A stretch of DNA of 64,000 bases from Chlorops oryzae. Lineage: Eukaryota > Arthropoda > Insecta > Diptera > Chloropidae. The notes beneath the pieces are model-generated. The model ran no database searches. It saw only the letters and a program-made list of their open reading frames with translations, and had not been told where the DNA came from. The stretch covers positions 47,966,663-48,030,662 of the forward strand of contig CM035808.1 in NCBI GenBank assembly GCA_020466095.1, given 5' to 3'. The position numbers and the translations under genes are program-made. Positions 1-12,335 of this stretch are shown piece by piece (the first letter of the stretch is position 1; each line of letters opens with the position of its first letter).

Positions 1-460
1 AGAACCAAGAAGAAACCGAAGAATTATCAAATTTCATAACAAAAAAATACATAAAATCGCATGTTAATTGCCCTTATAATCCTTGAAATAAAGAAAAAAT
101 GAACAAAAACAGAACTGTTTTCTTTTGCTCAAAAAAATTTTTTTTCTTGATATTTCTACCTAAACAGGCAATTTAGTTCTTAAGAAACACATTCTGAATG
201 ATGAACAACCAAAAGTTTATACCTGGCGACCTCATATATGCATTTAAAATCAGGTAAAAAACCCATACAAATCCCATACAAATGTATGAAAACATACTGT
301 GGAACGAATGTGTGTCCGCTGAGGTGTGCCAAACGGAGGGTTAAGACAATCTGACATAACCAAATACAGGGAGGTGCTATGCTCAACGAACACTTTTAGA
401 CTCTGTAATCAAATTTTAGTATACATTCGACGAACTCAAAACTTGCTTTATACTTAAATA
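1..460. other. AT-rich flank without recognised gene
   Basis: I see no coding signature, splice-flanked reading frame or terminal repeat here. It is AT-rich sequence flanking the mariner element; the TA that starts the mariner target duplication is at 459-460. Confidence 0.4.
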
Positions 461-1653
461 CAGGGTATTCGAAGTAAATCGGGGAAAAAACGCGGGATAC
501 AAAAACTGGTGAAACTTTCTTAAAATTTAATGTTTTGTATTCAAGTTTGGTGCACTTCTTAAGTTTTGAAGACATTTTAAACTTATTCTATATAGTCACC
601 ATTTGCTTCAACGACGGCCTCTTATTTTGACCTGAATCTGGCACAGGCGCTTTGAACTTCCTTCTTATTCATATTGGTCATTATTTTTATAATAAAAAAA
701 CATATTTTAAAGTGTTTTTGGCCTTTTGCATTGAGCTTGGCTTCTAACGCGCCCCAAAGATAGTGGTCGAGGGGGTTTCAATCTAGGCTGGAGGGTTTCC
801 ATAAGTTAGGAGGCCAGTCATAGCACGCATTCGAATACAGCCATGCCTGCGTAATTCTAGCCTTGTGGACAGGCGCAGAGTCTTGTTGAAAGACGTAGTC
901 TCTTCCTGCAGATACTCTCTTCATCCAGGGCTTAACGACGCTCTCCAAGACCCGAATGTAACTGTCAGCACCGATTCTTAGCTTTTCGTCAAAGAAATAC
1001 GGAGGCATGACGTCACCTTCACTGCATATGACATCCAATAGCATAACGGAAGCTTTATATGCATCATTACTGGAACGTCTTCGCTGTTTTCACATATCCA
1101 ATTCATTTCGTCGATGAATTTTTCGGTCTTGCTTAAAACTTTTTCATCCGAATAAAAAGCAGAAATCCGCCGTTTTCGTGTTTCAAGTTATTTAACAGGG
1201 CCTGCGATTTCAGGTTTCGGTCTTCTTTGTTCCTTTCAAATAAAAAATTACGATTTCGCAACACAAGTCATTATGAACTGCTAAGTGGATTGTCGACTTT
1301 GCCACGCCCATACTTTTTGCTAAGTCACCCATTGTTTTTCACTATATTTTTTAACTTAGCCAAAAATTTTGGTGTTCTCTTGCAATCAGAACGTTGTTTA
1401 TGAAGAGATCTTTGTGTAGTGAATTGTTCTTTGTCCTCACATTCGTTAAAACACTTAGAAAGCATGTAAACAGTGCTCTGTGGGTAATTAAACCAAGTAA
1501 CTATTATTCTCGATCCATTAATTGTGCTTTGAAACTTTTATGGACGCAGTTGAATCTTACCCTATGTAAGCTTTTAAATTATTGCACCCAGCGCTGCCAG
1601 ATTTCAATATACGAGTGACGAGTAGCGAGTCTCGATTTACCTCGAATACCCTG
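461..1653 (-). mobile_element. Mariner-type DNA transposon, decayed, both TIRs present
   Basis: The ends are inverted repeats: the left reads CAGGGTATTCGAAGTAAAT from 461 and the right, read in reverse from 1653, is the same except for one base (GAGG for GAAG). Both ends are flanked by TA (459-460 and 1654-1655), the Tc1/mariner target duplication. The 1193-bp length is normal for a mariner. The interior encodes a broken transposase on the minus strand. The element lies downstream of the galactokinase gene and looks like an old, inactive copy with recognisable ends. Confidence 0.85.
640..1260 (-). pseudogene. Mariner transposase pseudogene
   Basis: Read from high to low coordinates, the minus strand shows mariner transposase blocks in order: a motif around RNLKSQALLNNLKHE (about 1190-1235), SDEK with the first catalytic Asp (1141-1151), NWICENSEDVPVMM, KASVMLLDV, MPPYFFDEKLR, and QQDSAPVH with the second catalytic Asp (near 885). 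The line ends with a NPLDHYLWGALEAK block holding the third Asp. The blocks are split among frames, with frameshifts near 1180 and 1060, and a TGA stop falls just before NPLD near 776. Counting that stop as one residue, 37 residues separate the second and third Asp, which fits DD37D rather than DD34D mariners. It cannot make an active enzyme as it stands. Confidence 0.85.
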
Positions 1654-2811
1654 TATATTTTTCAGCAACTCCTTTTAGAGTCATCGTAAGCTTTTTCTAG
1701 TATTTTACCGCCTCTATTAAGCTCAGTATCAGAATGCATTTTCATTTTCCGGAGAAATATATTTGAATGCAAAGAAAAATGCATTAGAAAACTTGTTTCC
1801 TTTGTTGAATAAGTTTTCGTAAGCACCAGAAATCCACTCATTATCCATCGTTTAAGTAAAAAGAACACGTTTTTACGATAAGAATAAATTCCATAATCTG
1901 CAAGGAACGATTTCAAATTTTCCCATGGAAATGAAAATCCATCTCGGGCCCGAAAAAAAAGCCAAAAAAAAAAAAAACAAATACACTATGCCCACTCAAC
2001 ATCACTTCAGTCACATGCTGCGGAATGCAACAAAGTTTCTGTATATCGCATTCATCACATTCCCAAATCTGATTACTTACAGCACTCACTGTCAATCCTG
2101 ATATGATTTTTAACAACATATGTGTTCCATCAAGGATTAGCAGGTTTTTTTTTTGTATTTCCTTTTTTCATTCTTTTATTTCGACACAATGTTGGGATGA
2201 AAAGTTCCACTTTGTTTGGTTAGCGTGTAAATTGTCACTCACGATAGCGGGATGGATAGATATATCCATATGTTTTCATAGTACCCCAAAAGGAAATTAC
2301 AAGCCGGCAGTAATTTGCTCCCGATGTTGGAAGATATGTCCACCCAAATTTACTCTTTAATGTTAGTTTCTTTCTATGTAAAACAAAAGTTTGGTGGAAT
2401 TGAAGCAATTGCTCATATCAGGCTCTCATATTTTGGCATTTAATGACGATATTTCTAATCGGGTAACTTTACATTGCACCAATTGAAGAGCACTTGAAAT
2501 AAGCATGTAGTTAGGATGAGGAAAAAGCTCTTTCGCCATTCACTAACATGAGTACATGATGCCCAGGCATAATCTAGCCGGGCGTGGTCGGTGAAGGAGT
2601 TGTGCTCCATTTGCAAAAAATTACCAACACCCGCAGAAAAGAATGATGCGATTTTCTTTTTTTTTTTTTTGTATTTTTCTTGGTTGGTAAAAAACTAAAA
2701 TTACGACTATCAGGGAAATAACCAACCAGCACAGCCAACTCCATTTCGGCTGTATTGAAACCAGTCTCAATGTTTAGCGAGCGTGCATATATACATATAT
2801 ATACTTATATA
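1654..2811. other. Non-coding sequence, nothing recognised
   Basis: AT-rich sequence with poly-A/T runs (1958-1980, 2655-2672). The short reading frames have no domain or splice context that I can support. Confidence 0.4.
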
Positions 2812-4239
2812 CCCTGCAGTAAATGGGACCGATCCTAGGTCGACTGTGGGTCAGTCCTAAACAGGTTAGGACCGGTCGCCTTTCCATAAATTTTACTCAC
2901 CTCTTTTAACATGGGGCTGTCAATGAAAAAAGCCTGTCCGTGTGCGAAGCGTGTGGGTTTGGTTGCGGGTGAGTCGCGGACGAGTCCCTTGGTCTGAACA
3001 CACTCAACTAAGCCCATTCTGGGATAAGAGGAGTGTGAGTCCGATAGAGGTTAAACCTAGACCGGTCAGGTCTCATATAAAATTGGGTTCGGTTCAATAT
3101 GTACTTACCTAGGTCCGGTCCATTTTACACCGAAACCATTTCATTCTCTGCAGTAATTATCCGGTAAATTTCATAAGATAGACTGGTCGTTGACCGGTCC
3201 AAATCCTACTTATTATATTATGGCAGTTCGGTCTATCGAATTCGGCTAGCCGGCGGTCGGCAATCAATGGGTTGATTTAAGAGTAGTCTGTAAATGACAC
3301 TTTCACCAACTGCGATTATATAATACATAGGGAAATGTGGGGTAAATCTGACTCGTGTCTAAGGATGGCCCTAGCTATATCATGAGAATGCAAAGGCTTC
3401 TGACAATTTTTTTCAATCAGTATAGCCCATATTATGCTGCTGATTTTTAAGCAAATTTTGTCAAATTTTTAACTCATAGGTAAAATTTAAAATTAAGAAG
3501 TTTAAAATTTCTATATAAAAATTATAACTTTTATGTTTTAGAAAACAATCGGTAATTTATCCTGATCAAGATTTTTCTCATAATATTAAATGGTGTATGA
3601 TAGAAGAGTAAAAGGGTTTTTAAAGGAAAAATTAAAACTTGAGAAAAAAATATAAGGTTTTTTAGAAAATCGAGTTTTATAGAAAGTCAACCGTGTGGAA
3701 AAATTTAACATCCCCGATTTTCATACTAACTCAAAAAAACGTTAATTTCCAAAAACCAAATTCTTAATCGTTATTAATCTATTTTCTTCGCAAGAATAAA
3801 CTTCGGATATTGCTCAATACAATAGGATATTATTTGGGTACAGCATTTTTCTGGTTTTAAAACAAGAGATGGGGGTCATATTTAGAACACCATTTTTCAA
3901 ACCTTCGAAAGTTAGTATACTGGATGTTTCTTAAATAATCTATATTTTGTAGGCTCTTGATGAAAATTTTATATTGCGAGAACAAAGGTAATGATATTCT
4001 CATGGTAATGGTATGGTAAGTTTTTATCTTGAGTATCAGCGTTTTGAATTGATAGCAAAATTTCTTAAGGGGTAAGCATTCGACCACTTTCCCCTATATA
4101 TTTGAAATTGGTTGTTTATTTTCCTTATTTGACTTTTCTAAAACCAGGCAAATTTACGACAATTGACCGAAATAAAAACTGACCTAGCATAAGGGACTAA
4201 CCGAAGGCTACATTTGGGTCAGTCTATATTACTGCAGGG
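2812..4239. mobile_element. TIR element with CCCTGCAGTAA termini
   Basis: The left end CCCTGCAGTAA (2812) is mirrored by TTACTGCAGGG ending at 4239. The arms are rich in ACCGGTC/GGTCAGTC motifs. A related fragment at 42429-42722 starts with the same CCCTGCAGTAAT and shares the AACATGG.GCTGTCA and GTGTCATTTACAGAC segments. No transposase is visible, so it is non-autonomous. A second TA-flanked element (3330-4094) sits inside it. The target duplication is not clear, so the superfamily is left open. Confidence 0.55.
3330..4094. mobile_element. Nested TA-flanked MITE-like element
   Basis: The left end GGGAAATGTGGGGTAAAT and the right end (reversed: GGGGAAAGTGGTCGAAT) are imperfect inverted repeats, each bordered by TA (3328-3329, 4095-4096). 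That fits a Tc1/mariner-type non-autonomous element. The 765-bp interior is AT-rich and shows no transposase. It splits the CCCTGCAGTAA element. Confidence 0.45.
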
Positions 4240-5236
4240 TTATTGTATATAAATATATAAATGTATGTGTGTTTATCTGTGCGCTACCATTCTAGCCCAG
4301 TCATAACGTTTCGATGGTTGATGTTGTGACACAAACTCACACTGCACTGTTGACGTTGGGTTAATAACTCATCATAATCACTAAATTTATCATCGGATGT
4401 GAACGAAAGCGGATAAATATGTCTAAATGTATGTGGGTGTATGCAGTGTAATGTTGCTGCTCCACTCACTCATTGTTACGCTTTGTCACGGATATACATA
4501 CGAGTATCTCCACATTCGATGCTCCTTCTGACACTTCTAATTCGTTATTTTGCTGGTGATTCAATGCGATCGGGTCTGCTGTTTGTTTAGAGCACTCAAC
4601 TTTTTTATTTACTGTTATTTTGAAGTAGCTTAGTTTGTGTTGTTGTAATTACTTCATGTTGGTCTATCGTTTAATCCTTGATGCAATCAAATGGTATCTT
4701 ACATCATATGCGTTGCTCGTCTATCAATGACCAAATGTTGATGGAAACGACCAGCTACTTTCCGTTTCTATTTGATAAGGTTTTGGGTGATGTGTAACTA
4801 ATTAGCACCACGATGGTGTAAGAGACTATAAAAAGCTGTAGAGATGTTGATGTTGCTGCTGCAATTAATTCGTACCATAAAAGGGAAGTGTAGAAAGCTG
4901 TGACCGGTCGAGCCCGACTATGACACTCAGAGATTCTGGAATTTTTTAAGTCTTCGTTAAGCTACTCGCACGTTAAGCTACTCATACGAGTACTTTAATC
5001 CTTTTGTACTAAATTTAATAGAATTCTGTATTAATAAGGTTTAAAGTAAGCGGACCACGCCCAGATTGCCCAACCATATTAAACGGTAATGATTAAGCGA
5101 CCTTCTTCTACTTCTAGATATGAGAACATAGGAAAAATCATCACCACGATCAAATTCCAAGCAAGGAACACCATAGAAATGATGAAAACTAACAAAAGTG
5201 CTTAAATGAGGTTAAATATTTCCCCCCTAAAATCGC
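4240..5236. other. Region downstream of galactokinase
   Basis: No gene or terminal repeat recognised. It lies beyond the predicted galactokinase polyadenylation signal and may hold intergenic sequence only. Confidence 0.4.
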
Positions 5237-5242
5237 TTTATT
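5237..5242 (-). terminator. Candidate poly(A) signal of galactokinase
   Basis: TTTATT on the plus strand reads AATAAA on the minus strand, about 270 bp past the galactokinase stop codon. It is the best-placed hexamer I found for a normal-length 3' UTR. Cleavage has not been shown. Confidence 0.4.
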
Positions 5243-5509
5243 TATGCATTAAACCAACAATTCTATCAAATCGTAACACTCCAGTTTGGAATTCCGAAAA
5301 AGGACAAAAGCAATTGAAACTGCTGCGACTTATCGAACCGAATGGCATTATAGGTAGGTACCTCCAACATCCTTCTCACGCATTGTTCTGTCGTAATGCC
5401 AGACCGCACCATATGCTCGTTCGTTCGCTCGCCCATCTCTCATCTTGTTTGAAAAGTACCGTTGTTTTTGTCGCAATTCCGTACTCCGTACAAGAACGTA
5501 AATCCCCAG

Positions 5510-5806
5510 CTACAATTCGATTTGCCGTGCACCCTGGCTGGGCGTGCAAATATAAAATTCAATACGCTCGCCAGCGTTTTTATTGAATTTTCTGATGAAA
5601 TTCTCACGCATTGTCGCAATAACATTGTCAACAGCATTCCGCTGCACCAGAGTTACAGTGCAACCGCCAAAGCCGCCACCGGTCATACGTGATCCCAAAA
5701 CACCAGAACAATTAATGGCCGCTTCGACGAGCACATCCACTTCAATGCAGGATACTTCAAAGTCGTCACGTAGTGATATATGCGACTTTGTCATCAGTTC
5801 GCCCAT
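5510..5806 (-). CDS. Galk: Galactokinase exon 7, stop codon
   Basis: It encodes [19 protein letters not shown] and the third GHMP motif [16 protein letters not shown], and ends ARQIEL before the stop, so the C-terminus is complete. The acceptor is ATATAG at 5807-5812. Confidence 0.96.
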   Translation of the reverse strand: MGELMTKSHISLRDDFEVSCIEVDVLVEAAINCSGVLGSRMTGGGFGGCTVTLVQRNAVDNVIATMRENFIRKFNKNAGERIEFYICTPSQGARQIEL

Positions 5807-8800
5807 CTATATCGAATCAGCGTGTGTAAGAAAATAAAGGAAAAGAATGCCGAATGAAACAAAAATTTGTTGCGAATCGAAACGAAAATAAAAACAAAAA
5901 TTTCATTACATTAAACAAGGAAAATAAAAATTGAATCGATTTTTTGAAGATTTAAAATGAGATAAAACAAGTTAGGGTGTTATAAACAGGCGGGCCTGAC
6001 CATACAATGTTCGACATAGATATGTATGTTTGAATATTCTTTAAAACAGTCTCCATGATCGCTAACATTAAGACAACATATGTATGTATTCTGGAGATTT
6101 TTAAGGCCATTAAGGGTCAAACGCATACTTTTACAATTTGAAGCAATTTAATCGGAGGCTTAATTACAAGCCCAACATTTAAATTACTATATTTTGAAAC
6201 ATCTCCAAAAAGTCCGAATTTTGAGCAGTTTTTTTATTTGTTTTTTAAACTCAAGTACTGGAGATACCCTTGATAATAGACTGAAATTTCCGAAGAGGAT
6301 ATTAACGGCTATAGAGGAAACATGCATGCCAAATTTCGTTCAAGTTCCATTGCAACATCAGTTGTTAGAGACGTTTGAAAAACGCGAATCGGCCACGCCC
6401 ACTTCTCAAATTTTTGAACATAACATTAAAGGCCCTAAAATATGCTTTTATATCTAATTCTGATCACAAAAAAATTGCATCATTACAATATTTAAAAAAA
6501 TGTATGCCTCCTTACATGCGCTCCTTTTTATGATTCTTTACTTCATGCAACATAATTGGCATGAATTTTCCATTTAATACATTTCTATTTCAATTTATTT
6601 TTCGGATAATACCACGAGAAACGATCCCCCCCGTGGGACCGCATTCATGAAATTGCCCCTTAATATTTTGAAAACTTTTTTATAGCTATCATGAATATTC
6701 TTCGATAAACATGCAACCCTTGACTTGATTCAAAAAGCCGTAACTTACAATTACTTTTAAGAAATTCAAACTCAAAAAGCCGTATATGGGGCAAAACACG
6801 TCAAGTGTACCACCGGCAAAATTTTTTCTCCCGCTCAGTGGATATTGAGGGAAATATGCTAGGTAAGCATCTTCAAAGGTGTATTTGGAGCACTAATCAT
6901 GGTCCGCCCATTCTGATTTATGCATCAATTTAAAGGGGAAGAACTAAGCTTAATTTCAAAATTAAAAAATAAAAATAAAAATATGACGTCTCTCCTAGGA
7001 AATCAAGAAATAAAACTAAAATGCATATTTTTTCTCATTTACCGTTATCGAAAAATTTTTTTATGCAATTCGACATCATAATAGGCCTATTAGTGATGTC
7101 GATTTTAAAATCATAATGAAGCATATTATGACACTAGTTTTGAGAAAGTATAAAAAATTGTTTCATACAAACAAAAAGCATGGCATACTACATGGTTTTT
7201 TAAGAATGAATTTCAAGGCGTGCAATATATAAATTTCAAAACGCACGCATTTCAAAAAATACAAGGCAAGGCGTGCAATAATAAATTTCAAGCAGAGCAT
7301 ACTACGAAGTTGTATAATAAAGAATTTCAATTTATGAATCTGTCAAATCAAAATAAAAAATTTCTTCACAATAACAAACAAACAAAAAACACGCTTTCTT
7401 AAATTTAGGTTAAAATCTAGTTTGAAATCTTATTGCATAAAATATTGTTCGGCACTCGTGTCGAAACTCAGCTTTTTTCGCACTGCGCCTCGTTTTACAA
7501 CATTTACCACTCGTGCAAAAAAAAGCTTCATTTCGACACTTGTATCGAAAATATCTATTTGTATTGTTTTCGAAAAGTTCAGAAAATTTTTTTTAAGAAA
7601 CATTCGAGAAATTTTTTAAGCGAGGCGATTTTAGCCCCATTGTAATTCAATGAAATATGTTCTTCGAAGCAAAAATCTAAACTATGACACCCTGTATCTC
7701 GGCAGCCTGTGATTAAAATTTACTCTTTTTTTGCACATTTAACGTACTCTTACATCTTAACAACTGTACCAAGTTTCATCCAAATCGGGGAGTAAAAATT
7801 TTGCCGGCGGTACACTTGACGTGTTTTGGCCCATATGACATAACTTTAAAAAAAAGTAAAATAAATACAATTTTGTTTGAGCACTCCATTATTCTATGGT
7901 TTTAAACTTAAACTGCATCAATTCTTTATTTTTCGTTGGTTTTAATTCAGTTTTTTCTCTGTCTTGTAAAATTCTAATTTTGTTAGTTAGGGCCTTTCTA
8001 CATTAAGGTAACGATATAATATAGTCTATTTCGACTGGTTCTGGGTATTACAGACAGTCATACAAACGCAATACACTCTCGACACAGAGAGTTTCGGGTA
8101 TAAAAATAGAAAAAAAAGCATCGCCTCTCGTCGCATCATTATGAATACTTTTTTAAGCCTGCCAAACCCTCATATAATTAAACTTATTTCATGAGCTTCC
8201 AAATGCCTAAGAAAATATGTTTTTTTTACAGTATATTAAAAGACTCCTAGTCGGAAATGTCTTCATTAATGACTGGCAAAATAATCACTCCCATAATGAT
8301 TATGCGAAAGACTAATTAATAAGGAGACGTGCCATCAGCTTGGAATTTCCTGCAGACCTTCAATGAATGGCAACACGTTCGAACATTTTTCTCCTTTCGT
8401 CATTTCGCCGATTCTCACGTTTACGCACGTCGTAATTTTGTGCGTCTGTGGGGTATTTGTGCTTAATGCGAAAGTGAACGTTTCTATTTCGAAAGGATTG
8501 TTAATAAGTATTGAGAATACATTTCCATCGAGCAACTAAGGAAAGCATTTACGTCTTAATGTCCTTGCTAGCGATACGGCGGTCATAGCCTTGCTCATTT
8601 ATTTTTATGTGGACGCAGCACGATGAGATCGTTCCTGTGCTATGGTCAACAAACATTTATGGCGCCATAACACTTTCGTCCGAGCTGCGTCACGAGGGCA
8701 TTTTGAATTCGAACTGGGAATGTTGGATGTAAGGAAATTCGTAATTAATCTTCGGTTGTCTAAAGGTACTTCTTAAAAATAAGAAAAAAAGGAGAAACAA

Positions 8801-11800
8801 TTTCTTAAACCGAAGGGCAAAGTCACGTACTTCGCACTTTAATAATTGTGGGCCCACTGTAACACATTGATACTAACTTTAGGAAGATGGTAGAAAATTA
8901 ATTGTCAAGAAGACTATTAAAAAGGCCCTAAAAGTAAGAAGTCAATCTCGAGGTAATGCAAGAAAACTCCTCTTTAAAGCGTTTGTTGCGCCTTAAAGGC
9001 TTAAAGGACTAGAAATTATGGACCGCCCGCATCACTCCAATAGCACTTATGCCAGCTTGGTTTGCTTTCTTCTTTATGTTTTGTTTTTTATTTTTTTTAT
9101 TCTTTTTTTATTTGTCTTTTTATGCTTCCGCTTTTAAAAGCTCCCAAATCGTATATAAAAGGATTTCCTTTTATGAAAGCTTAAATTCCATTATAAATTT
9201 TTTCTGCCTAATGAACGCTGAATTCAGTCAGACGTGCTAACTAGCTCCATATCAGCATATGAGATTAATTTACAAAAGATTCACCCAAAAAATTTCGGGT
9301 AAGGCTTTTACTCTATAAGCGTATTGCAAGTGTTTGTGCATGTGTGTGGATGTACATAAATGGTTGTGTGTGTGTGAATTTTGAATTGCACTTTTACACA
9401 CATAAATCAACCACGCTGATTGCACTACAATTGCAGCTGGGCGAAAAAATGCAAACAACATACATAGCTCAAAGAGATAGCCCGAGTGGAATTTTTTCGG
9501 TTGATGACAAGGTAATTGATAACGTCGATCACCACGATGGATTTTTGTGGCATGACCGAGAATTTAATTCAACAAAGCCCTTTAAGATGCCCATTCGATA
9601 ATTCCGTTTATTCATCAATGGGGGGCACTTTTAAGCGGCAGCGAGACATTTGCTACTGAGAAGACTGTCAGCTTTATTTTTTTCTTTTTTTTTGTTTGCG
9701 CACTGCAGAAGCACAACGCGGGAATTGCGCTTTACGTGCATTTGAAATTTAGCACAGCATGAGAGCACCGTTAGCTTAACATTAAATATTGAAATTATTC
9801 ACAAAAAAAAGAGAGCATTGAATCCATCAGCATACAGTGGATAAGGAGGAATGAGGCGGAAGCGAATAAAACTCTTTCTCGCCCACAGAGTCTCATAAAG
9901 CATATTAAGGAGAAGAAAAAACTGGGAGAAAACCCCGCTAGCCTTCGCAAACACACATGAAGCGAGCGCATCAGTGTACCGCGAAACCGCATAGAGAGGC
10001 TTTACGCGTTGCATAAATTAGCCGCGCCGCCATTTTTCTGCACTCTTGACTCCTATGCCACATGGATTTGCTGGTTAAAATTTTTTTATTTATTTTCTTC
10101 ATTGCAAAGCGGGAACATCACTGACTCAGCCAAAGTGGCCTTCCGATTTTCGTTTCTCCCGCCCCGTTGAATTTCGACTTCAGGCGCAATTTCCTTCCTT
10201 CATTTCTTCGTCCTTTTATGGCTTCGATGTGCGGTGCAAAGAGCGAAATTTCGCAAATTAAGCAAATTATGCGAAATTATGCATGTCGATTGTTAAAATA
10301 GCGCCTCAAATGATGTTAACATCGGGCACAGTCCACATTGCAGCATATCGTGATGACTTAAATGGTACCGAGAATGGCGGTTCGTTTATTCTTCAAAGCA
10401 TCCGTAATGGCCGCCATTAGTGGCTGCATTCCAGGGATTTTATTTGCGAAGAAGTTTTATTTAGTGGGAGGAAAGCCAAGTCTTGCAATTGTATTAAAAT
10501 TTCGTCGTGAGTTTTTTCAAAAATGGATAATTATATGCTTTCATAAAAGGTCACAGCAGAAATGTGGTCAGAGAAAAACTTATGGCACCAAATTTTTCTT
10601 TAGAAGACGTAAAAATTAAATTTTTTGGATATTTTGGGCTTCGTTTAGAGACATTCAGGAGAATATTCCCCTAAAAATCTGGAAACAGTGATTTTTACTG
10701 TATCTAAAGGGTATTTTCGATACATTTCAATGGCCTTTTCTAGGGCAGGATACTGAAAGATCTTTTCTATTTATATTTCTATTTATATAGGTAAAAGTTA
10801 TGTGGTCGATTGATCACTACCAAGCAGATGCTTCTCATTTGAAATGAACTAAAATGCCAAGCATCTACTCTTAAATTAAATTTATCAAAGCTTTAAAATT
10901 TTGTCAACGGCTGAGCCTTAGCATTCTTCCTTTGAGTTAGCAAAACGAATTCTATTCGTAGATGCAAAGCGAGTTGTGAGTATTTTGCAAATTCACTTTA
11001 TGCCTCAGAGCACGGTGGCCTTTTTTCATCCTCGCTTCATTAGAGCTACGGACCCTCATGGAAAGTCAATTCTTTTCGAAACTTTTGATGTTTTTTCTCA
11101 TCTCTCATTTGCGATAGGGTGTTAACTGACGTTGGAACATTGAAGCGTAATGAATGAGTGACTTTGTGGCACATGTGACCACCGAGGATAGAACATAAAA
11201 GGACGAAACTAAACAAAAACGTCATCACATGCTTATCACCTTCGTAAAATTATGCTCCGCCAATGCTTCGGCTGCTTCTTTTGTACGCTTAATTTCCGTA
11301 ATGACGTGTCGAGCTCTTTTCAACAAAACCTCATGACCTCTTCCATGTAGTGCTGTAATTAAATAGAAAAGGAAACGAATTAATGCACAAAAAATAAAAA
11401 TAAAAAACAAAAAAAAAATCGCAAAATAAAACAAAAACAAAAGGAATTTTATAATGAGGTGAAAAAGAACAAACAACGAAGAAACTGGGACTACTTTATG
11501 AGTCTAAACAATTGTGGGGAATATGGATACATGTTGGAAAGTAGCTACTTGGAATTCTTAGATCTGAAGTGAAGGGAATGTGTCTTTTTTCTCATTCATA
11601 CGGCTCAGTAAATGGCCGGCTAATGAGTTCCGAAAGGGAAGGGCTGTGAAACTGAGCTTGGGAAGGAAAAATTGCTGACAAATTACATCAACAAACGATT
11701 AATGTACCTACGTTAAAGTAAGGGAGAGATTTTGAAGAGCTTTGCTAATGACTGCGAATGTTATGTCTTCTTGAGGGAAATTTAAAGGTTCTTAGGCATT

Positions 11801-12243
11801 AAGTAAAATTTGAGTATTTAGTAAATCTTCTCAATGTAGTCTGGTGCCCCCAGAACTGATGATATCCACTTATGGTGCTTATAACCTTTTTCAAATTATG
11901 AAAGATCATGGTTTTAAGCAATTAAGTAGAGATCTGATCGATAGTGACCATGATTTACTTACCTAATAGATGAAAATAACAAAGAAGTCACAATACTGCC
12001 GTCTTTGAATTTATAATAGAAAATGCGATAAGAAAACGGCTCTGAATCTATGGTATTACACAGAGAAACATACATTTAGCCCACAATTGATTATTTTCCT
12101 TTTCTTTATATAGAAATTTTAACACCATTTCCTGAGTATTCATTTTTTGGAACGCTTTCCGTTTTAATGCCATAAAAATGCAATTCCTTCAGAGGAAAAC
12201 AGAAAATTCCAATTACACTGAACAACAAAAAATAACGATAGCT

Positions 12244-12335
<92 letters not shown>

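Noticed and set aside
5206..5692. Plus-strand frames of 76-126 codons
   Set aside because: They are shadows of galactokinase exon 7 on the other strand.
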